The notes under the pieces are model-generated. The model did no database searches. It saw only the letters and a program-made list of their open reading frames with translations, and was not told the origin of the DNA. 64,000 nt of DNA from an uncultured bacterium (GTDB lineage: Bacteria; Krumholzibacteriota; Krumholzibacteriia; LZORAL124-64-63). Below are positions 55,072 to 64,000 of this stretch, piece after piece. The stretch lies in NCBI GenBank assembly GCA_937864225.1, contig CALMJK010000006.1:62001-126000 (forward strand), read 5' to 3'. Numbering within the stretch: position 1 is the stretch's first letter; each line of letters opens with the position of its first letter. Position numbers and translations under genes: made by a program.

Positions 55072-58000
55072 CACGACCCGGCCCTGGCGACGCGCATGCG
55101 GTAGAGGCGGGCGAGCAGCTGGTAGATGACCGCCTCCTGGGCGCGCGCCGCGGAGCGCAGCAGCCGGTTGGCGTGCATGTGGCAGAGGCTGCCCAGGATG
55201 TGAGCGAGGGGCGGGGCCAGCTGGCCGGCCTGCTCCTTTTGCTGCAGGCTGGCCACGCTCTGGGCGGCCAACTCGCGACGCGACAGGAAGATTTCCCGGC
55301 CCTGGGCCAGAACGCCGCCGGCGGGCGCGCCTCCGGCCAGCAGGTCGGCCAAGGCCGCGCGCTCGTCGCGGAACTTCTGGCCCAGCTGCTTGGCCAACTG
55401 CTTCTTGAACTCGAACTCCGCGCCGAAGCTCTCAGCTTGCCCCTCCATCAGGAGCAACCTGGCGGCCGGGTCCAGCCCGAAATCCTCCAAGAGCATGTCC
55501 AGGCCCAGCAGCGTCAACCGCCACCGGTCGTCTTGCCCGGTGTCGCCCTGGATCCTCTGGACGATCCTGAGCGCGGCCTCGCTGTCGGCGCAGAAATACT
55601 GCTCGACGTCCTCGATGCCGAGAGCGCCGCCATAGCGTTCGATCTCCGGATTGTAGGCATCCAGGACCAGGCTGTGCAGCCGGCCGTCGGCCAGCGGTCG
55701 CCCGACCAGGTCGTGCAGGGCGGGCAGCAGCTTCGCGGTTAGCAGGGAGGGATCGCCGCGAAAGCGCAGCCTCAGGTGCCAGTCCGGGTCCGCGTACCTG
55801 ATGAAGAACCAGCGATCGGTCCAGCCGCTCTGCTGGGCCGCGGCCGCCAGGGGCGCGACCACCTCGCGCAGCACGTGATCGGCGTCCGAGCTGCCGCAGT
55901 AGAGCTTGGCGAAGAGCCACTCCGAGCCAGGGATCTTCACCCTGACCGCTTGGCTCGGCGACGCGGCGGGCGGATCCGCCGACCCGCCTTCCGGCGAGGC
56001 GCCTGTCGTCTTCTGTTCGCTCGGCAGGCGGATGATCGGCATGATGATCTCGTGCGTGAAGACCCCCTCCGGTCCGTGGGCAACGAGTTCGTCGGGACCG
56101 GGATAGATCTCCCTCAGGACGCAGCCCTTGTACTTCCGGGCCATGTCGAGCAGCGTGTCCACGCTCAAGGGGTTGTCGAGGTCCAGATACAGCGTGTTGT
56201 CGCTCTGCACCAACTCGCATCGGCGCGGCAGACGGTTGGCCGCGCGCCACGCCTGGAACGCCTCGAATCCCCGCAGACCGTCGTCCTTTCCCCAGCCTTC
56301 GACGTCGCGAGCGAAGATCTTCCAGGTCGCGCAGGCCAGGACGAACTTGCCGTGCACGACGCGGGGCAGGAAGGGACTCTCGTCGAGGGCTCCCCACACC
56401 CAGGAGCGGGAAGCGGCCACGCCCTGGCTTTGCAGCGAGCAGAGGAACTTGTAGATCCCGATGCCGATGCCGGAATAGTTGTGCGCGCTGGACAGCCGCG
56501 GCACGATCTCCCGGTTCAACCGCCGCGAACGCAGCACGATGCGTTCGCCTCGGACGCCGACCATCAGATCCGTCAGCGGGATCTGGGCCTCTCGCGGCAG
56601 GGTGCTGTAGCCCAGGATCGTCAGCTCGTGCTCGCGCAGGATGGGCCGGAACAGGATATTGCCGATGCGCCCCTCCGGCAGGTGGATGATCTCGGCGAAG
56701 ATCGCCGCGGGCCGCAGCGCCTCCTCCTGCCTGACGTGTTCCCGGACGGCTGCTTCCATGGCCGGGTCCAGGTGGCAGAAACGGCCCAGCATCCTGGATC
56801 CTGGCGGTCCGCCCACGTGAAGCAGGAGAATCCGGAAATCGCCCTGGGCGAGCCGCTGCCGATCGGCGGCGGCGATGGTGAACATCACGTCCATGCTGTC
56901 GGGCAGCGGCGAGGGATCGGTCGTGGTCAGGTCCTTGACGTCGTCGTCGGTGAGTTCGATTTCCAGCGCGCCGTCGCGCAACGCCCGCGCCAAGATGCGC
57001 AGGAGCACCGGCACGCGGCTGTCGGCGGCGCGGGCATTGGGCTTGGCGGCGCCCGCCAGGTTCATGCCCGCCAACAGCGGCGAATCTTCGGCGCCCGGAG
57101 ATGACGATTTCTCGAAGCCGATCCCGACGTCCTCGTCCAGGGCCTGCAGGAGGGGCACGTCCTGGTCCTCGTACCGGCGGCGGAAATCCTCCTTGAACCT
57201 GGTGAGGCTGGGGAATGGCGCCCAGGGCCCGATCTTGTGCAGCAACTCGACCCCGCGCAGGACTTCCTTGAGCACGCTCTGCCCGAGCGAGGCCTCCGGC
57301 GCCGGCTTGAGCAGGTCCACCTGGATGAGCGTCTTGAGGTCGACTTTGGCGGGCAGCGGTTCGAGGCGCTTGGCCAGCTCCCGGTAGGCGCTGGGCTCCA
57401 GGCCCAGGGGCCGCTGGTCGATGTCCTTGAGAGTCAGTTCGGCGGACCGCAAGACGGAGGCCATGTCCTGCGCGTTCCGGCAGGCGGCGAGCTTGTCGAG
57501 CATGCGCGGGACGACCTCGGGGCCGGTCACGTTGAGCGAGATTTCCGAGACGAGCAGCTGGGAGGCGATCAGCTCGTCCACGAATTCGCGCGCTTGGGCC
57601 AGTTCGATCTCGGCATCATAGGCGGCGATGGCCGCGGCCAGTTCGGCGGGCGTGGCTCCGTCCTGCGCCCGGGCCAGCGCGAAGTCCAGGAACTCGTTCC
57701 GCTCGATCGCCACCAAGTGGTGGAGGCGCCGGTTGTCGGCCATCCGCGCCTCGACGTAGCGCGTGCGGCCGGCGGCGCTGTAGATGCTGGGATTGGGGAA
57801 GAACCGCAGTTCGTCCTTGATGCCGGCGTCCTTCTCGAGGTTCATCGCCAGTTCGGACACGAAATTCATGTCCAAGCGCGAACGGCGCCGGTAGGAGGCG
57901 AAGGGGGCGAGCGCGAGATCGGTCTCGCGGCCGTAGGGAACCGCCGAGCATCCGGCGAAGACGCCGAAGGGCGTCGGCCGGCTCGCCATGCGGGCGAAGT

Positions 58001-58343
58001 ACTTGTAGAGGGCGCGCTCGATGCGCTGCCCCTCGTCGCGCTCGGGCTTGGCCACGTAGACGGAGATCCTGTCCTCCAGGTCCGGCGAGCCCAGGAACAC
58101 GGCCTCGCAGAATTCCGGGCGGGCCAGCCGATCCATCAGGCGTTGGCGCAGCAGCTGCCGATCCCGCGCGTAGATTTCCGGCGTGCAGGTACCCGCCTCC
58201 AGCGCCGCCGGGGTCAGCAGCCCCGTTGAGAAATCCAGGATTTCCGCCAGGGGGAGCAGCGGCGTGCGCAGGAAGGCCGCGCCCGAGGGGGCGAACCTAG
58301 CATCCTTGATCTGTTGGCTCGGGACCGTTTCCATCCGCTGCAC
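55071..58343 (-). CDS. Full-length lantibiotic dehydratase LanB
   Basis: A 1090-residue class I dehydratase. It transfers glutamate from glutamyl-tRNA to Ser/Thr of the precursor and then eliminates it to leave dehydroamino acids. The N-terminal glutamylation domain (~15-780) has RMASRPTPFGVFAGCS (Arg118, Arg122). The C-terminal SpaB elimination domain (~802-1085) has HLRLR (Arg858, Arg860) and YNPEIERYGG (Glu900, Arg903), matching NisB R784/R786 and E823/R826. It is thus a complete LanB, not a split or SpaB-only enzyme. The start is GTG 58343 (GGGAGG 8 bases upstream); ATG 58334 is second choice. It is the only LanB in the window and is 44 bases after lanC2. Confidence 0.95.
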   Translation of the reverse strand: MQRMETVPSQQIKDARFAPSGAAFLRTPLLPLAEILDFSTGLLTPAALEAGTCTPEIYARDRQLLRQRLMDRLARPEFCEAVFLGSPDLEDRISVYVAKPERDEGQRIERALYKYFARMASRPTPFGVFAGCSAVPYGRETDLALAPFASYRRRSRLDMNFVSELAMNLEKDAGIKDELRFFPNPSIYSAAGRTRYVEARMADNRRLHHLVAIERNEFLDFALARAQDGATPAELAAAIAAYDAEIELAQAREFVDELIASQLLVSEISLNVTGPEVVPRMLDKLAACRNAQDMASVLRSAELTLKDIDQRPLGLEPSAYRELAKRLEPLPAKVDLKTLIQVDLLKPAPEASLGQSVLKEVLRGVELLHKIGPWAPFPSLTRFKEDFRRRYEDQDVPLLQALDEDVGIGFEKSSSPGAEDSPLLAGMNLAGAAKPNARAADSRVPVLLRILARALRDGALEIELTDDDVKDLTTTDPSPLPDSMDVMFTIAAADRQRLAQGDFRILLLHVGGPPGSRMLGRFCHLDPAMEAAVREHVRQEEALRPAAIFAEIIHLPEGRIGNILFRPILREHELTILGYSTLPREAQIPLTDLMVGVRGERIVLRSRRLNREIVPRLSSAHNYSGIGIGIYKFLCSLQSQGVAASRSWVWGALDESPFLPRVVHGKFVLACATWKIFARDVEGWGKDDGLRGFEAFQAWRAANRLPRRCELVQSDNTLYLDLDNPLSVDTLLDMARKYKGCVLREIYPGPDELVAHGPEGVFTHEIIMPIIRLPSEQKTTGASPEGGSADPPAASPSQAVRVKIPGSEWLFAKLYCGSSDADHVLREVVAPLAAAAQQSGWTDRWFFIRYADPDWHLRLRFRGDPSLLTAKLLPALHDLVGRPLADGRLHSLVLDAYNPEIERYGGALGIEDVEQYFCADSEAALRIVQRIQGDTGQDDRWRLTLLGLDMLLEDFGLDPAARLLLMEGQAESFGAEFEFKKQLAKQLGQKFRDERAALADLLAGGAPAGGVLAQGREIFLSRRELAAQSVASLQQKEQAGQLAPPLAHILGSLCHMHANRLLRSAARAQEAVIYQLLARLYRMRVARAGS

Positions 58344-58387
58344 AGCGCGATCCTCCCGCAGATTCGTCTGAAAAGAGCGCGTTCACC

Positions 58388-59641
58388 TCACCGGGGCCCC
58401 GATTCCGGCAGCGACAGCAACAAGATCCGGTCCCAGGCCGGGGCCACGTCGCTGACCGCGGCCAGCAGGGCCAGACCGACCCCGGCCGATCCCTCCAGGA
58501 AACCCGGCGCGTCGGCGTACACGGTGACGTTGTAGCTCTGAAAGCCCCCGAATCCGTGCCCCGGCGTGCGCATCTCCAGCAGCCGGTGATACCAAGCTCG
58601 CGCCGCCTCCGCGCACGCCGCGTCGCCGGTCGCCTGGTGGAGCCGGTTGAAGATGTGCGCGACCCCCGCCGTGCCGTGGCACAGCGGCGTGTCCACGATG
58701 CCGTCGAACTCTGGCCCCACCGTCGCGGCGTGGTGGGCGATCGACAGGGCGCGCTCCATCAATTGCCCGTCCCCCAGCTCGCGAGCCGTGCAGGCCAACA
58801 GGCCCGCGATGCCCAGATCGCCGTAGCACCAGGCCAGTCGCGAGGGAAAGGGCTCGCCGGTCGGCGACACGAACGAGGGGAAGCGGGTCTGGCCGGCAGC
58901 CATGGATCCCTGGCGCAGCAGCCACTGCGATCCGCCCCGCACGGCGGCCGCAGCGGCGTCGGTGGCGATGCCGCGCCGGGCGCAGGCGGCCAACACGGCC
59001 AGCACGCCCGGCACCCCGTGTGCCGCGCCGCAATTGCAGTAGCCCTCGGGAAAGCGCTCTCGCTGGGTCTCGGGGACCTGTGCCGGCGGCGTCATCCACG
59101 TCGAACCGGGCTCGGACGGTTGGGCCAGCGCCAGCAGGTGATCGGCGACCCGCTGCAGGATCTCCCGCGAATGGCCGGCCGGCCAGCGCTCGAGGCCGTA
59201 GACCCCCAGCCCCACCAGTCCCACGATCAGGTCATAGGACCAAGTCCAACGCTCCGTCTTCAAGAGGCGGCAGAGCGCCTCGTCGATCTCGGCCAGCGAA
59301 TCGTCTTCCGCCGTCAAACGCAGAATGTGCTGCCAGGCCCACCCGATGCCGCTGACGCCGCCATACAGATCGAACCACAGCTGCGAGTTGCTGATCGTCT
59401 CGCCGGCGCGCTCCAGCAGCCTTGCCGCCGTGCCGGCGTGGGGGTTGCGCGGCTGGGCCAGGTCCAGGTAGTGGAAGAACAGCGCGATCCCGGCATCGCC
59501 GCCGCCCAGTTCGGCCGAGGCGGGCTGCCCCGCGGACACGTGGGCTTGCAGATCGGCGGCGATCTCTCGAATCACCTCTTCGAACTGCGCGCGCAGATCC
59601 CCCGTGAGGATCGGTTTCCAGCGTGACTCGGGGACTTCCAT
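58388..59641 (-). CDS. LanC-like lanthionine cyclase (LanC2, locus B)
   Basis: A 417-residue cyclase. All catalytic and zinc positions are present: Asp137 (YDLIVGLVG), His208 (GAAHGVPG), Arg268 and Cys272 (RLAWCYGD), Cys321-His322 (LCHGTAG). It closes thioether rings after LanB. ATG 59641 with GAGGAG upstream is preferred to the ATG at 59710. It is a close paralogue of LanC1; the Asp and His positions are the same in both and later ones are shifted by one. First gene of a lanC-lanB operon read away from the promoter at 59869-59897. Confidence 0.94.
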   Translation of the reverse strand: MEVPESRWKPILTGDLRAQFEEVIREIAADLQAHVSAGQPASAELGGGDAGIALFFHYLDLAQPRNPHAGTAARLLERAGETISNSQLWFDLYGGVSGIGWAWQHILRLTAEDDSLAEIDEALCRLLKTERWTWSYDLIVGLVGLGVYGLERWPAGHSREILQRVADHLLALAQPSEPGSTWMTPPAQVPETQRERFPEGYCNCGAAHGVPGVLAVLAACARRGIATDAAAAAVRGGSQWLLRQGSMAAGQTRFPSFVSPTGEPFPSRLAWCYGDLGIAGLLACTARELGDGQLMERALSIAHHAATVGPEFDGIVDTPLCHGTAGVAHIFNRLHQATGDAACAEAARAWYHRLLEMRTPGHGFGGFQSYNVTVYADAPGFLEGSAGVGLALLAAVSDVAPAWDRILLLSLPESGPR

Positions 59642-59763
59642 GCGTGCTCCTCGCCTTCGCTCGTGGGCGCGCCTTGCCGCTCTGCATGCAGCGCAGCGCG
59701 CAGCATACACGCTGGGGGCGCCCTGGCACGAGCGCGGAGCGGGCGGCCCCCTGGCGAAAATCA

Positions 59764-59793
59764 GGGGAACCAGGCGCTGGCGACTGGTTCCCC
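59764..59793 (-). promoter_or_regulatory. Perfect hairpin in the lanC2-lanB leader
   Basis: GGGGAACCAG and CTGGTTCCCC form a perfect 10-bp inverted repeat around a 10-base centre, 122 bases upstream of the lanC2 ATG and inside the transcribed leader. It lacks a U-tract, so it is not a simple terminator. It may be an operator or an RNA regulatory stem. A second, weaker repeat (GGGGCT/AGCCCC) lies near 59828-59848. Confidence 0.45.
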
Positions 59794-59868
59794 GGGCCTC
59801 ATGAAGGCATCGAATCGCTTAACGAGGGGGGGCTGTTGCGTCAAGCCCCACCTTGGCTCTTTATGCTA

Positions 59869-59897
59869 ATTATAGAGAATTCATTATTTTCGATCAA
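59869..59897 (-). promoter_or_regulatory. Promoter of the lanC2-lanB operon
   Basis: On the minus strand TTGATC (59892-59897), 17-base spacer, perfect TATAAT (59869-59874), in an A/T-rich island unlike the high-GC surroundings. Transcription would start near 59862, giving a ~220-base leader before lanC2. The gap 59642-59989 holds no gene besides this and the hairpins. Confidence 0.7.
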
Positions 59898-59989
59898 GTA
59901 TTCGGGCCGCTTCCCTCTCGAAGGCGTACGAGGCGGCGGCCTAGAATGGACGCGGGCGCGCCAGGGCCGGACCACGACGGGGAGCCTCC

Positions 59990-60535
59990 ATGCCGGAAGT
60001 GCCGTTCAGCTTGCTGCGTTTCGAGGTGGACGGACCGCACATCGGTCTCGCCGTCGGCGGCAGCCTGTGTCTGGAGGGTTCGCGCTTGACGGCTCGCTGG
60101 TTTCTCAACGGCGATCTCGCCGAGCTCTCGATCCCCGAGCCGGCCGCAGCACCGCTGAGGAGCGACGGCCTGTGGCGCGACACCTGCTTCGAGCTCTTCC
60201 TCGCGTCGCCCGCGGGTCCCGGCTACCGCGAATTCAACCTGACCCCGGCGGGCGATTGGAACGCCTACAGCTTCACGGCCTACCGTCAGGGGATGCAGCC
60301 AATTCCCGCGGCGCGGGGGCTTCCCTTCACGACCAGCAGGACGGCGGCGACCTTCACGCTGACCCTGCAACTGTCCGCGGAGCTGCTGCCCGACGCGGAC
60401 GGCCCGTTGGTGGCGGCAGCGTGCGCCGTGCTGCGCTCCCGTGACGGCCCGTTGAGCCACTGGGCGCTGCGCCACGGCGGCCGGCGGCCCGACTTTCACC
60501 GCCGCGACGGTTTCCTGCTGCGCCTGGAACCCTGA
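59990..60535 (+). CDS. DOMON-like domain protein
   Basis: A 181-residue protein without a signal peptide, one all-beta domain. The signature LWRDTCFELFLASPAGPGYR, followed by EFNLTPAGDWNAYSFTAYRQ, is typical of DOMON-like proteins, a fold that in other members binds haem or sugars. The particular function here is unknown. GGGGAGCC precedes ATG 59990. It is divergent from lanC2 and probably unrelated to it. Length is normal for the family (~180-190). Confidence 0.8.
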   Translation: MPEVPFSLLRFEVDGPHIGLAVGGSLCLEGSRLTARWFLNGDLAELSIPEPAAAPLRSDGLWRDTCFELFLASPAGPGYREFNLTPAGDWNAYSFTAYRQGMQPIPAARGLPFTTSRTAATFTLTLQLSAELLPDADGPLVAAACAVLRSRDGPLSHWALRHGGRRPDFHRRDGFLLRLEP

Positions 60536-60563
60536 GCCGGCGCGCAGTTCCGGGCCGAGCTCG

Positions 60564-62105
60564 CTAGGGCATGATGATCACGTCGATGCGCCGATTCTTG
60601 GCGCGTCCCTCGGGCGTCTGGTTCGACGCCACCGGCCGCTCCGCGCCGAACCCGATGGCCTGGATGCGCTCGCCCGGCAGCTCCAGCGAACTGCGCAAGT
60701 ACTGCACGACCGACATGGCTCGACGCTCGGACAGTCGCTGGTTCGCGCCCAGGTCGCCCGCGGCATCGGTATGGCCCTCGACCACGACGCGGGCTCCGGC
60801 GTATTGCCGCACGATCTCCGTCACTTTCCGCAGCAGCGGCATCTGCGATTCTCGCAAGTCGCCGCTGCCGCTCTCGAAAGCCAGGCCGGTCAGGCGCAGC
60901 ACGACGTCGTTGGTGGAGTTGTAGAGCACTTCGCCGTCGGCCGGCGTGATCAGCTCCTTGGCGCGGCGGAACTTCTCCTCCTTCTCGACACGCGCCGACA
61001 GTTGTCCGGTCACGGCGGCGTGCTCCTGGGACAGCGCGGCAAGACGGGCGCGCTCGCCCTCGATGTCCGCGGCCAGGCCGCGTTGCTGCGCGTGCAGCTC
61101 GTCGAGCCGGCGGTCGATGCGTTCGACCAACGCCGCGCCACCTTCATCGTCGCCGGCGACGCCCAGCCGCGCGGCCGTCGCGCGCAGGCGCTGCGCGAGG
61201 TCGTCGCGCTCCCTGCCCAAGCGCGCGTTGGCTTCGCGCGCGGCGCGAGCCCGTGCGACCAGCGTGTCGGCGGCGGCCTGCGGGCCCTCGTCGAACGGCA
61301 AATGGGCCAGGCCGAACGCCTCGCCGGCGCGGTCCATCTGGATCTCGTAGAGCAGCATCAGCTTTTCCCACGCCTGGTCGTTGCGGGCCAGGGAACGCAC
61401 GGACTGTGCGATCGTGGAGGCGTGTCGAGCCTCGTACGCCGCTTCGTCGGCGGCGCGCTGCGCGATCTCGCGCCGCGTGCGGTCGGCGGTCAGGATCGCG
61501 TCGGACTCGCGGCGGGCGGTGCGCGCGCGATCGAGCGTGGCCAGGGCGTACTTGCCGGCTTCGTCCAACTCGGCCTTGGCGATGCAGCGATCGGCCTCGC
61601 CGAGCACCGCGACGCGGATCGCTTCGAGCTCGGCCTTGTCGAACAGCGGCGCCGCCGCCGTGGCCTCCCGCAGACCGCCCTTCACGTCGCCGGACTCGAC
61701 CTTGGCGGTCGCCTTCAGGAAACTCTGGTGCGCCTCGCCCCAGACCGCGGGCACGAGCGTCGGCGCGCGCGCCTTCAGTGCGCGGTCGCGGGGCGGGAGG
61801 TGCTGCTGCAGCGCGAGACGGCAGACGTCCGTGGCCTTGCGCGCGTTCTCGATGAACTCGCGCGCCTCGGCCACCTGCTTGTCCAGTTGGTCCTGCTTGC
61901 GGTTCTCCGCCAGGGCCTTCTCGGCCTTCGCGCGCGCCTCCTCGGCCTTGGCCCACGCCTTCGGCGCGAACACGTCGGCCTCCATCTCGCGGGCCGCCTG
62001 CATCAGCCGGCCTATCTCGTCGTAGCCGGCGCGGTCGAGCGCCGTGGCCGGCAAGGCCGCCAGGGCGACGGCCGTCGCCATGAGCGCGAACAACGCGGTG
62101 CGCAT
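60564..62105 (-). CDS. OmpA-family protein with long coiled-coil N-terminus
   Basis: A 513-residue exported protein. Signal peptide (~1-22); a long charged helical region (~25-395, DUF4398-like start with AKAEEARAKAEKALAENRKQ); C-terminal OmpA peptidoglycan-binding domain (~400-513, VVVEGHTDAAGDLGANQRLS and NRRIDVIIMP). It can reach across the periplasm and bind peptidoglycan. No barrel is present, unlike the OmpA at 15375. GAAGGAGGAGG precedes ATG 62105. Confidence 0.88.
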   Translation of the reverse strand: MRTALFALMATAVALAALPATALDRAGYDEIGRLMQAAREMEADVFAPKAWAKAEEARAKAEKALAENRKQDQLDKQVAEAREFIENARKATDVCRLALQQHLPPRDRALKARAPTLVPAVWGEAHQSFLKATAKVESGDVKGGLREATAAAPLFDKAELEAIRVAVLGEADRCIAKAELDEAGKYALATLDRARTARRESDAILTADRTRREIAQRAADEAAYEARHASTIAQSVRSLARNDQAWEKLMLLYEIQMDRAGEAFGLAHLPFDEGPQAAADTLVARARAAREANARLGRERDDLAQRLRATAARLGVAGDDEGGAALVERIDRRLDELHAQQRGLAADIEGERARLAALSQEHAAVTGQLSARVEKEEKFRRAKELITPADGEVLYNSTNDVVLRLTGLAFESGSGDLRESQMPLLRKVTEIVRQYAGARVVVEGHTDAAGDLGANQRLSERRAMSVVQYLRSSLELPGERIQAIGFGAERPVASNQTPEGRAKNRRIDVIIMP

Positions 62106-62357
62106 GGTCGCCTCCTCCTTCTCGGGTCGGGTGCGCTTTGCCCATGCTACCCGTCGGGCCGCTGGGCGGGAACCGGGAATTGACGCCGGAGTTCAAGCTG
62201 GCGTCGCGCGCTGCGCTGCGGTAATGTACCGAGCGGCACGGCATTGAGCGTGCCGATCTCCCTGACCCGGCCGCGGGGGTCGTCCGGGATGAAGCTCGCA
62301 GCGGGCCGCCCTCGAGGCGTGGCCCTGGTCATTAGTCCCAAGCCGAGGAGCACAGTC

Positions 62358-63071
62358 ATGAGATTCCGTCGTTTCGTGATCGTCATGGGGGCCGCGCTCT
62401 GCGCGATCGCCGCCGCGTCGGTCGTCTTGGCCGATCCGGTCGAAACCGAGGCCAAGCGCGCGCAGGACCGCGTCCAGAGCGCGGGCGATCAGGCGGCGGC
62501 CGGCGATGAGCGCGCCGATGTCGATCGTCTTTCGGACCTCATCGTGAAGTGGGATGACCTGCGCGCGGCAAAGGCGTCACAGAAGGATATCGACGCGGCA
62601 AAGCAGGAGATCGACGCCGAACTGAACCGCGACTTCGGTGAGAGCGCCGCGAAGGAGCAAACGCGCAACCAGGGCGAAGAAGTTTCGGAGGCCGCCCACG
62701 CCCGCAACGCCGAGAGGCAAATCGCGCAGGAGCAGCACCGCGAGCAGGAGAAGATCCAGATGGAGCAGGGCCGCCTGACGCGCGAGCAGAAACGCGCGGG
62801 CGAGCTGCTGGGCCAGAAGCAGGCCATGGCGGAGGAGATGCGCGGCGTGCAGCGCCAGCTTTCGGCGGGCGGCGATCGCGCCGCGCTCGAGAAGCGGCAG
62901 GCCAAGCTCATGCACAAGTACATGAAGCTCTCTCGCGAGGAAATGAAGCTGAAGCAGCGCGAGCGGCACCAGGAAGCGCGCGACACGAGCGAGAAGGGAC
63001 GCCAGGAGCAGCGTGAGGTGCGCGAAGAGGGACGTCAGGAATCGCGAGAACCACGCCAGGGCCGTCGCTAG
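62358..63071 (+). CDS. Exported highly charged helical protein
   Basis: A 237-residue protein with a signal peptide (~1-25, VVLADPVE). The mature chain is almost all charged residues and Ala/Gln in long helices (EQHREQEKIQMEQGRLTREQ), likely a coiled coil. It ends in an Arg/Glu/Gln-rich low-complexity tail (KGRQEQREVREEGRQESREP). GAGGAG precedes ATG 62358. Not assignable to a family. Probably periplasmic; divergent from the coiled-coil OmpA gene. Confidence 0.7.
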   Translation: MRFRRFVIVMGAALCAIAAASVVLADPVETEAKRAQDRVQSAGDQAAAGDERADVDRLSDLIVKWDDLRAAKASQKDIDAAKQEIDAELNRDFGESAAKEQTRNQGEEVSEAAHARNAERQIAQEQHREQEKIQMEQGRLTREQKRAGELLGQKQAMAEEMRGVQRQLSAGGDRAALEKRQAKLMHKYMKLSREEMKLKQRERHQEARDTSEKGRQEQREVREEGRQESREPRQGRR

Positions 63072-63157
63072 AAGGGTCGAGCGCGACTGCAAGCGCGCCG
63101 CCGGTCTCGCGCCGCGGGAGTGACCGCGAAGGCCGGGCGAGGCGGGGCGGCAAACGG

Positions 63158-63208
63158 GCGGGCGCCGGGGATCGGTCTTGCGGGACCGCCGGCGCCCGCG
63201 GCTTTTTT
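63158..63208 (+). terminator. Intrinsic terminator after the charged helical protein gene
   Basis: GCGGGCGCCGG / CCGGCGCCCGC (63158-63199), an 11-bp stem with an inner hairpin CGGTC/GACCG, followed by GGCTTTTTT. A strong terminator. Confidence 0.85.
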
Positions 63209-63227
63209 GGTGCCCTTCGGACGGGGA

Positions 63228-64000
63228 TCAGGGCGCCGGGGCGGGGTGTACGTCGGCAGCGCCGCGGCCCTGCTGATCGGGATGGCGCCGGTAGAGCCGG
63301 GTCAATTCGATCAGGTAAGCGGCCAGAGAACTGTCCAGGGCCTGCGCCGGCAGGCGCCACGTCCAGTTCCCACTGGCGGCGGCGGGCGTGTTCAGGCGCG
63401 CCTCGGAGCCGAGACCGAGCAGGTCCTGCATCGGCGCGATGAAGGTGTGGGCGGGCGACATCATGCCGACGCGGATCAGGGTCCAGTGCGGATCGCGGCC
63501 GATCGTGCCGACCGATCGCCCGAAGTAAGCGGCGAGGAACCGCTTCTGGGGCTCACCGGCCTCCTCGCGCCACCAGCCGACGGTGGTGTTGTTGTCGTGC
63601 GTGCCGGTGTAGACGACGCAGTTCGGCACGTGCGCGTGCGGCAGGAACGGGTTCAGCGGATCGCTCCAGGCGAACTGCAGGACCTTCATGCCGGGCAGTC
63701 CGAACTCTTCGCGCAGCCCTTCGACCTCGGGCGTGATGATGCCCAGGTCCTCGGCCACGATCGGCAGGGCGCCGAGAGCTTCCCGCACGGCGCGAAAGAA
63801 GGCGGCGCCCGGACCGGGCGCCCAGCGGCCGCGCACGGCGGTCGGTTCGCCCGCGGGGATTTCCCAGCACGCCGCGAAGCCGCGGAAGTGGTCGATGCGC
63901 ACGAGATCGACCTGCGCGAGCGATGCGCGCAGGCGCGCGATCCACCAGTCCCAGCCGCGCTCGCGCATAGCGTCCCAATCGTAGATGGGATTGCCCCAGC
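63228..64000 (-). CDS. malQ: 4-alpha-glucanotransferase, C-terminal part (5' end outside window)
   Basis: The frame remains open to the end of the window (WGNPIYDWDAMRERGWDWWI), so this is the last ~257 residues of a ~500-residue GH77 amylomaltase. It moves alpha-1,4-glucan chains between acceptors in glycogen/maltodextrin metabolism in the cytosol. The nucleophile Asp is in VRIDHFRGF, the acid/base Glu in IVAEDLG, and the transition-state Asp in GTHDNNTT. The C-terminal end (DQQGRGAADVHPAPAP) is longer and less conserved than usual. Confidence 0.93.
   Translation of the reverse strand, partial: WGNPIYDWDAMRERGWDWWIARLRASLAQVDLVRIDHFRGFAACWEIPAGEPTAVRGRWAPGPGAAFFRAVREALGALPIVAEDLGIITPEVEGLREEFGLPGMKVLQFAWSDPLNPFLPHAHVPNCVVYTGTHDNNTTVGWWREEAGEPQKRFLAAYFGRSVGTIGRDPHWTLIRVGMMSPAHTFIAPMQDLLGLGSEARLNTPAAASGNWTWRLPAQALDSSLAAYLIELTRLYRRHPDQQGRGAADVHPAPAP

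Overview
The window is a stretch of high-GC chromosome from a Gram-negative bacterium. Outer-membrane features are plentiful: OmpA-family proteins, a PorV/PorQ-like barrel, many lipoproteins and an AqpZ. The largest surface protein ends in a FlgD-like beta-sandwich of the kind common in Eisenbacteria, Krumholzibacteria, Latescibacteria and other FCB-group lineages, so an uncultured member of that broad group is my best guess. This is inference; there is no rRNA or marker gene here to settle it. I saw no tRNA, rRNA, CRISPR array, insertion sequence or phage gene.

The most interesting content is a dispersed class I lanthipeptide system. Locus A (about 7.4-13.1 kb) has three small precursor genes (7496, 11330, 12883), a LanC cyclase, a secreted M48 metallopeptidase and a lipoprotein, but no dehydratase. 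Locus B (about 54.5-59.9 kb) has two tandem precursor genes facing a lanC-lanB operon. LanB at 55071-58343 is the only dehydratase in the window and so is probably shared with locus A in trans. All five precursors have the same leader (LxLxKETxRxL...V/I-x-GG). Four have a recognisable sigma-70 promoter, and three of these share an unusual CTCAA sequence at and after the -10 box. No LanT exporter, dedicated LanP protease, regulator or immunity ABC transporter is present.

The rest, in order: the C-terminal half of a TPR protein (1-1960); a beta-lactamase-fold serine hydrolase, a lipoprotein and DUF418/DUF-type membrane proteins (1.9-7.2 kb); small envelope proteins of the YidB, GlsB/YeaQ and AsmA types (12-15.3 kb); an aqpZ-OmpA pair joined by an ATGA overlap (15.4-17.4 kb); an S49 peptidase with a barrel-like N-terminus, a two-PDZ protein, a mono-haem DUF3365 protein and an aldehyde dehydrogenase (17.7-23.8 kb); two EamA transporters converging with a 72-base overlap (24.4-26.2 kb); an L,D-transpeptidase (27.1-28.9 kb); and a fused homoaconitase-like enzyme (28.9-30.9 kb).

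From 31.0 to 41.8 kb a four-gene minus-strand operon, with every junction overlapping, encodes a giant 2072-residue surface protein, a PorV/PorQ-like barrel with TPRs, a membrane SpoIIE phosphatase fused to an anti-sigma-type kinase domain, and a STAS antagonist. This links a cell-surface module to a partner-switching circuit. From 42 to 54.3 kb there are a DUF6265 lipoprotein, a YyaL-type thioredoxin-domain protein, a coiled-coil membrane protein, a RidA / ornithine-cyclodeaminase-family pair, a prolyl oligopeptidase, and two DUF3857/transglutaminase-like proteins of which one has lost its catalytic Cys. The window ends with a DOMON-like protein, a second OmpA protein, a charged coiled-coil exported protein and the 3' part of malQ.
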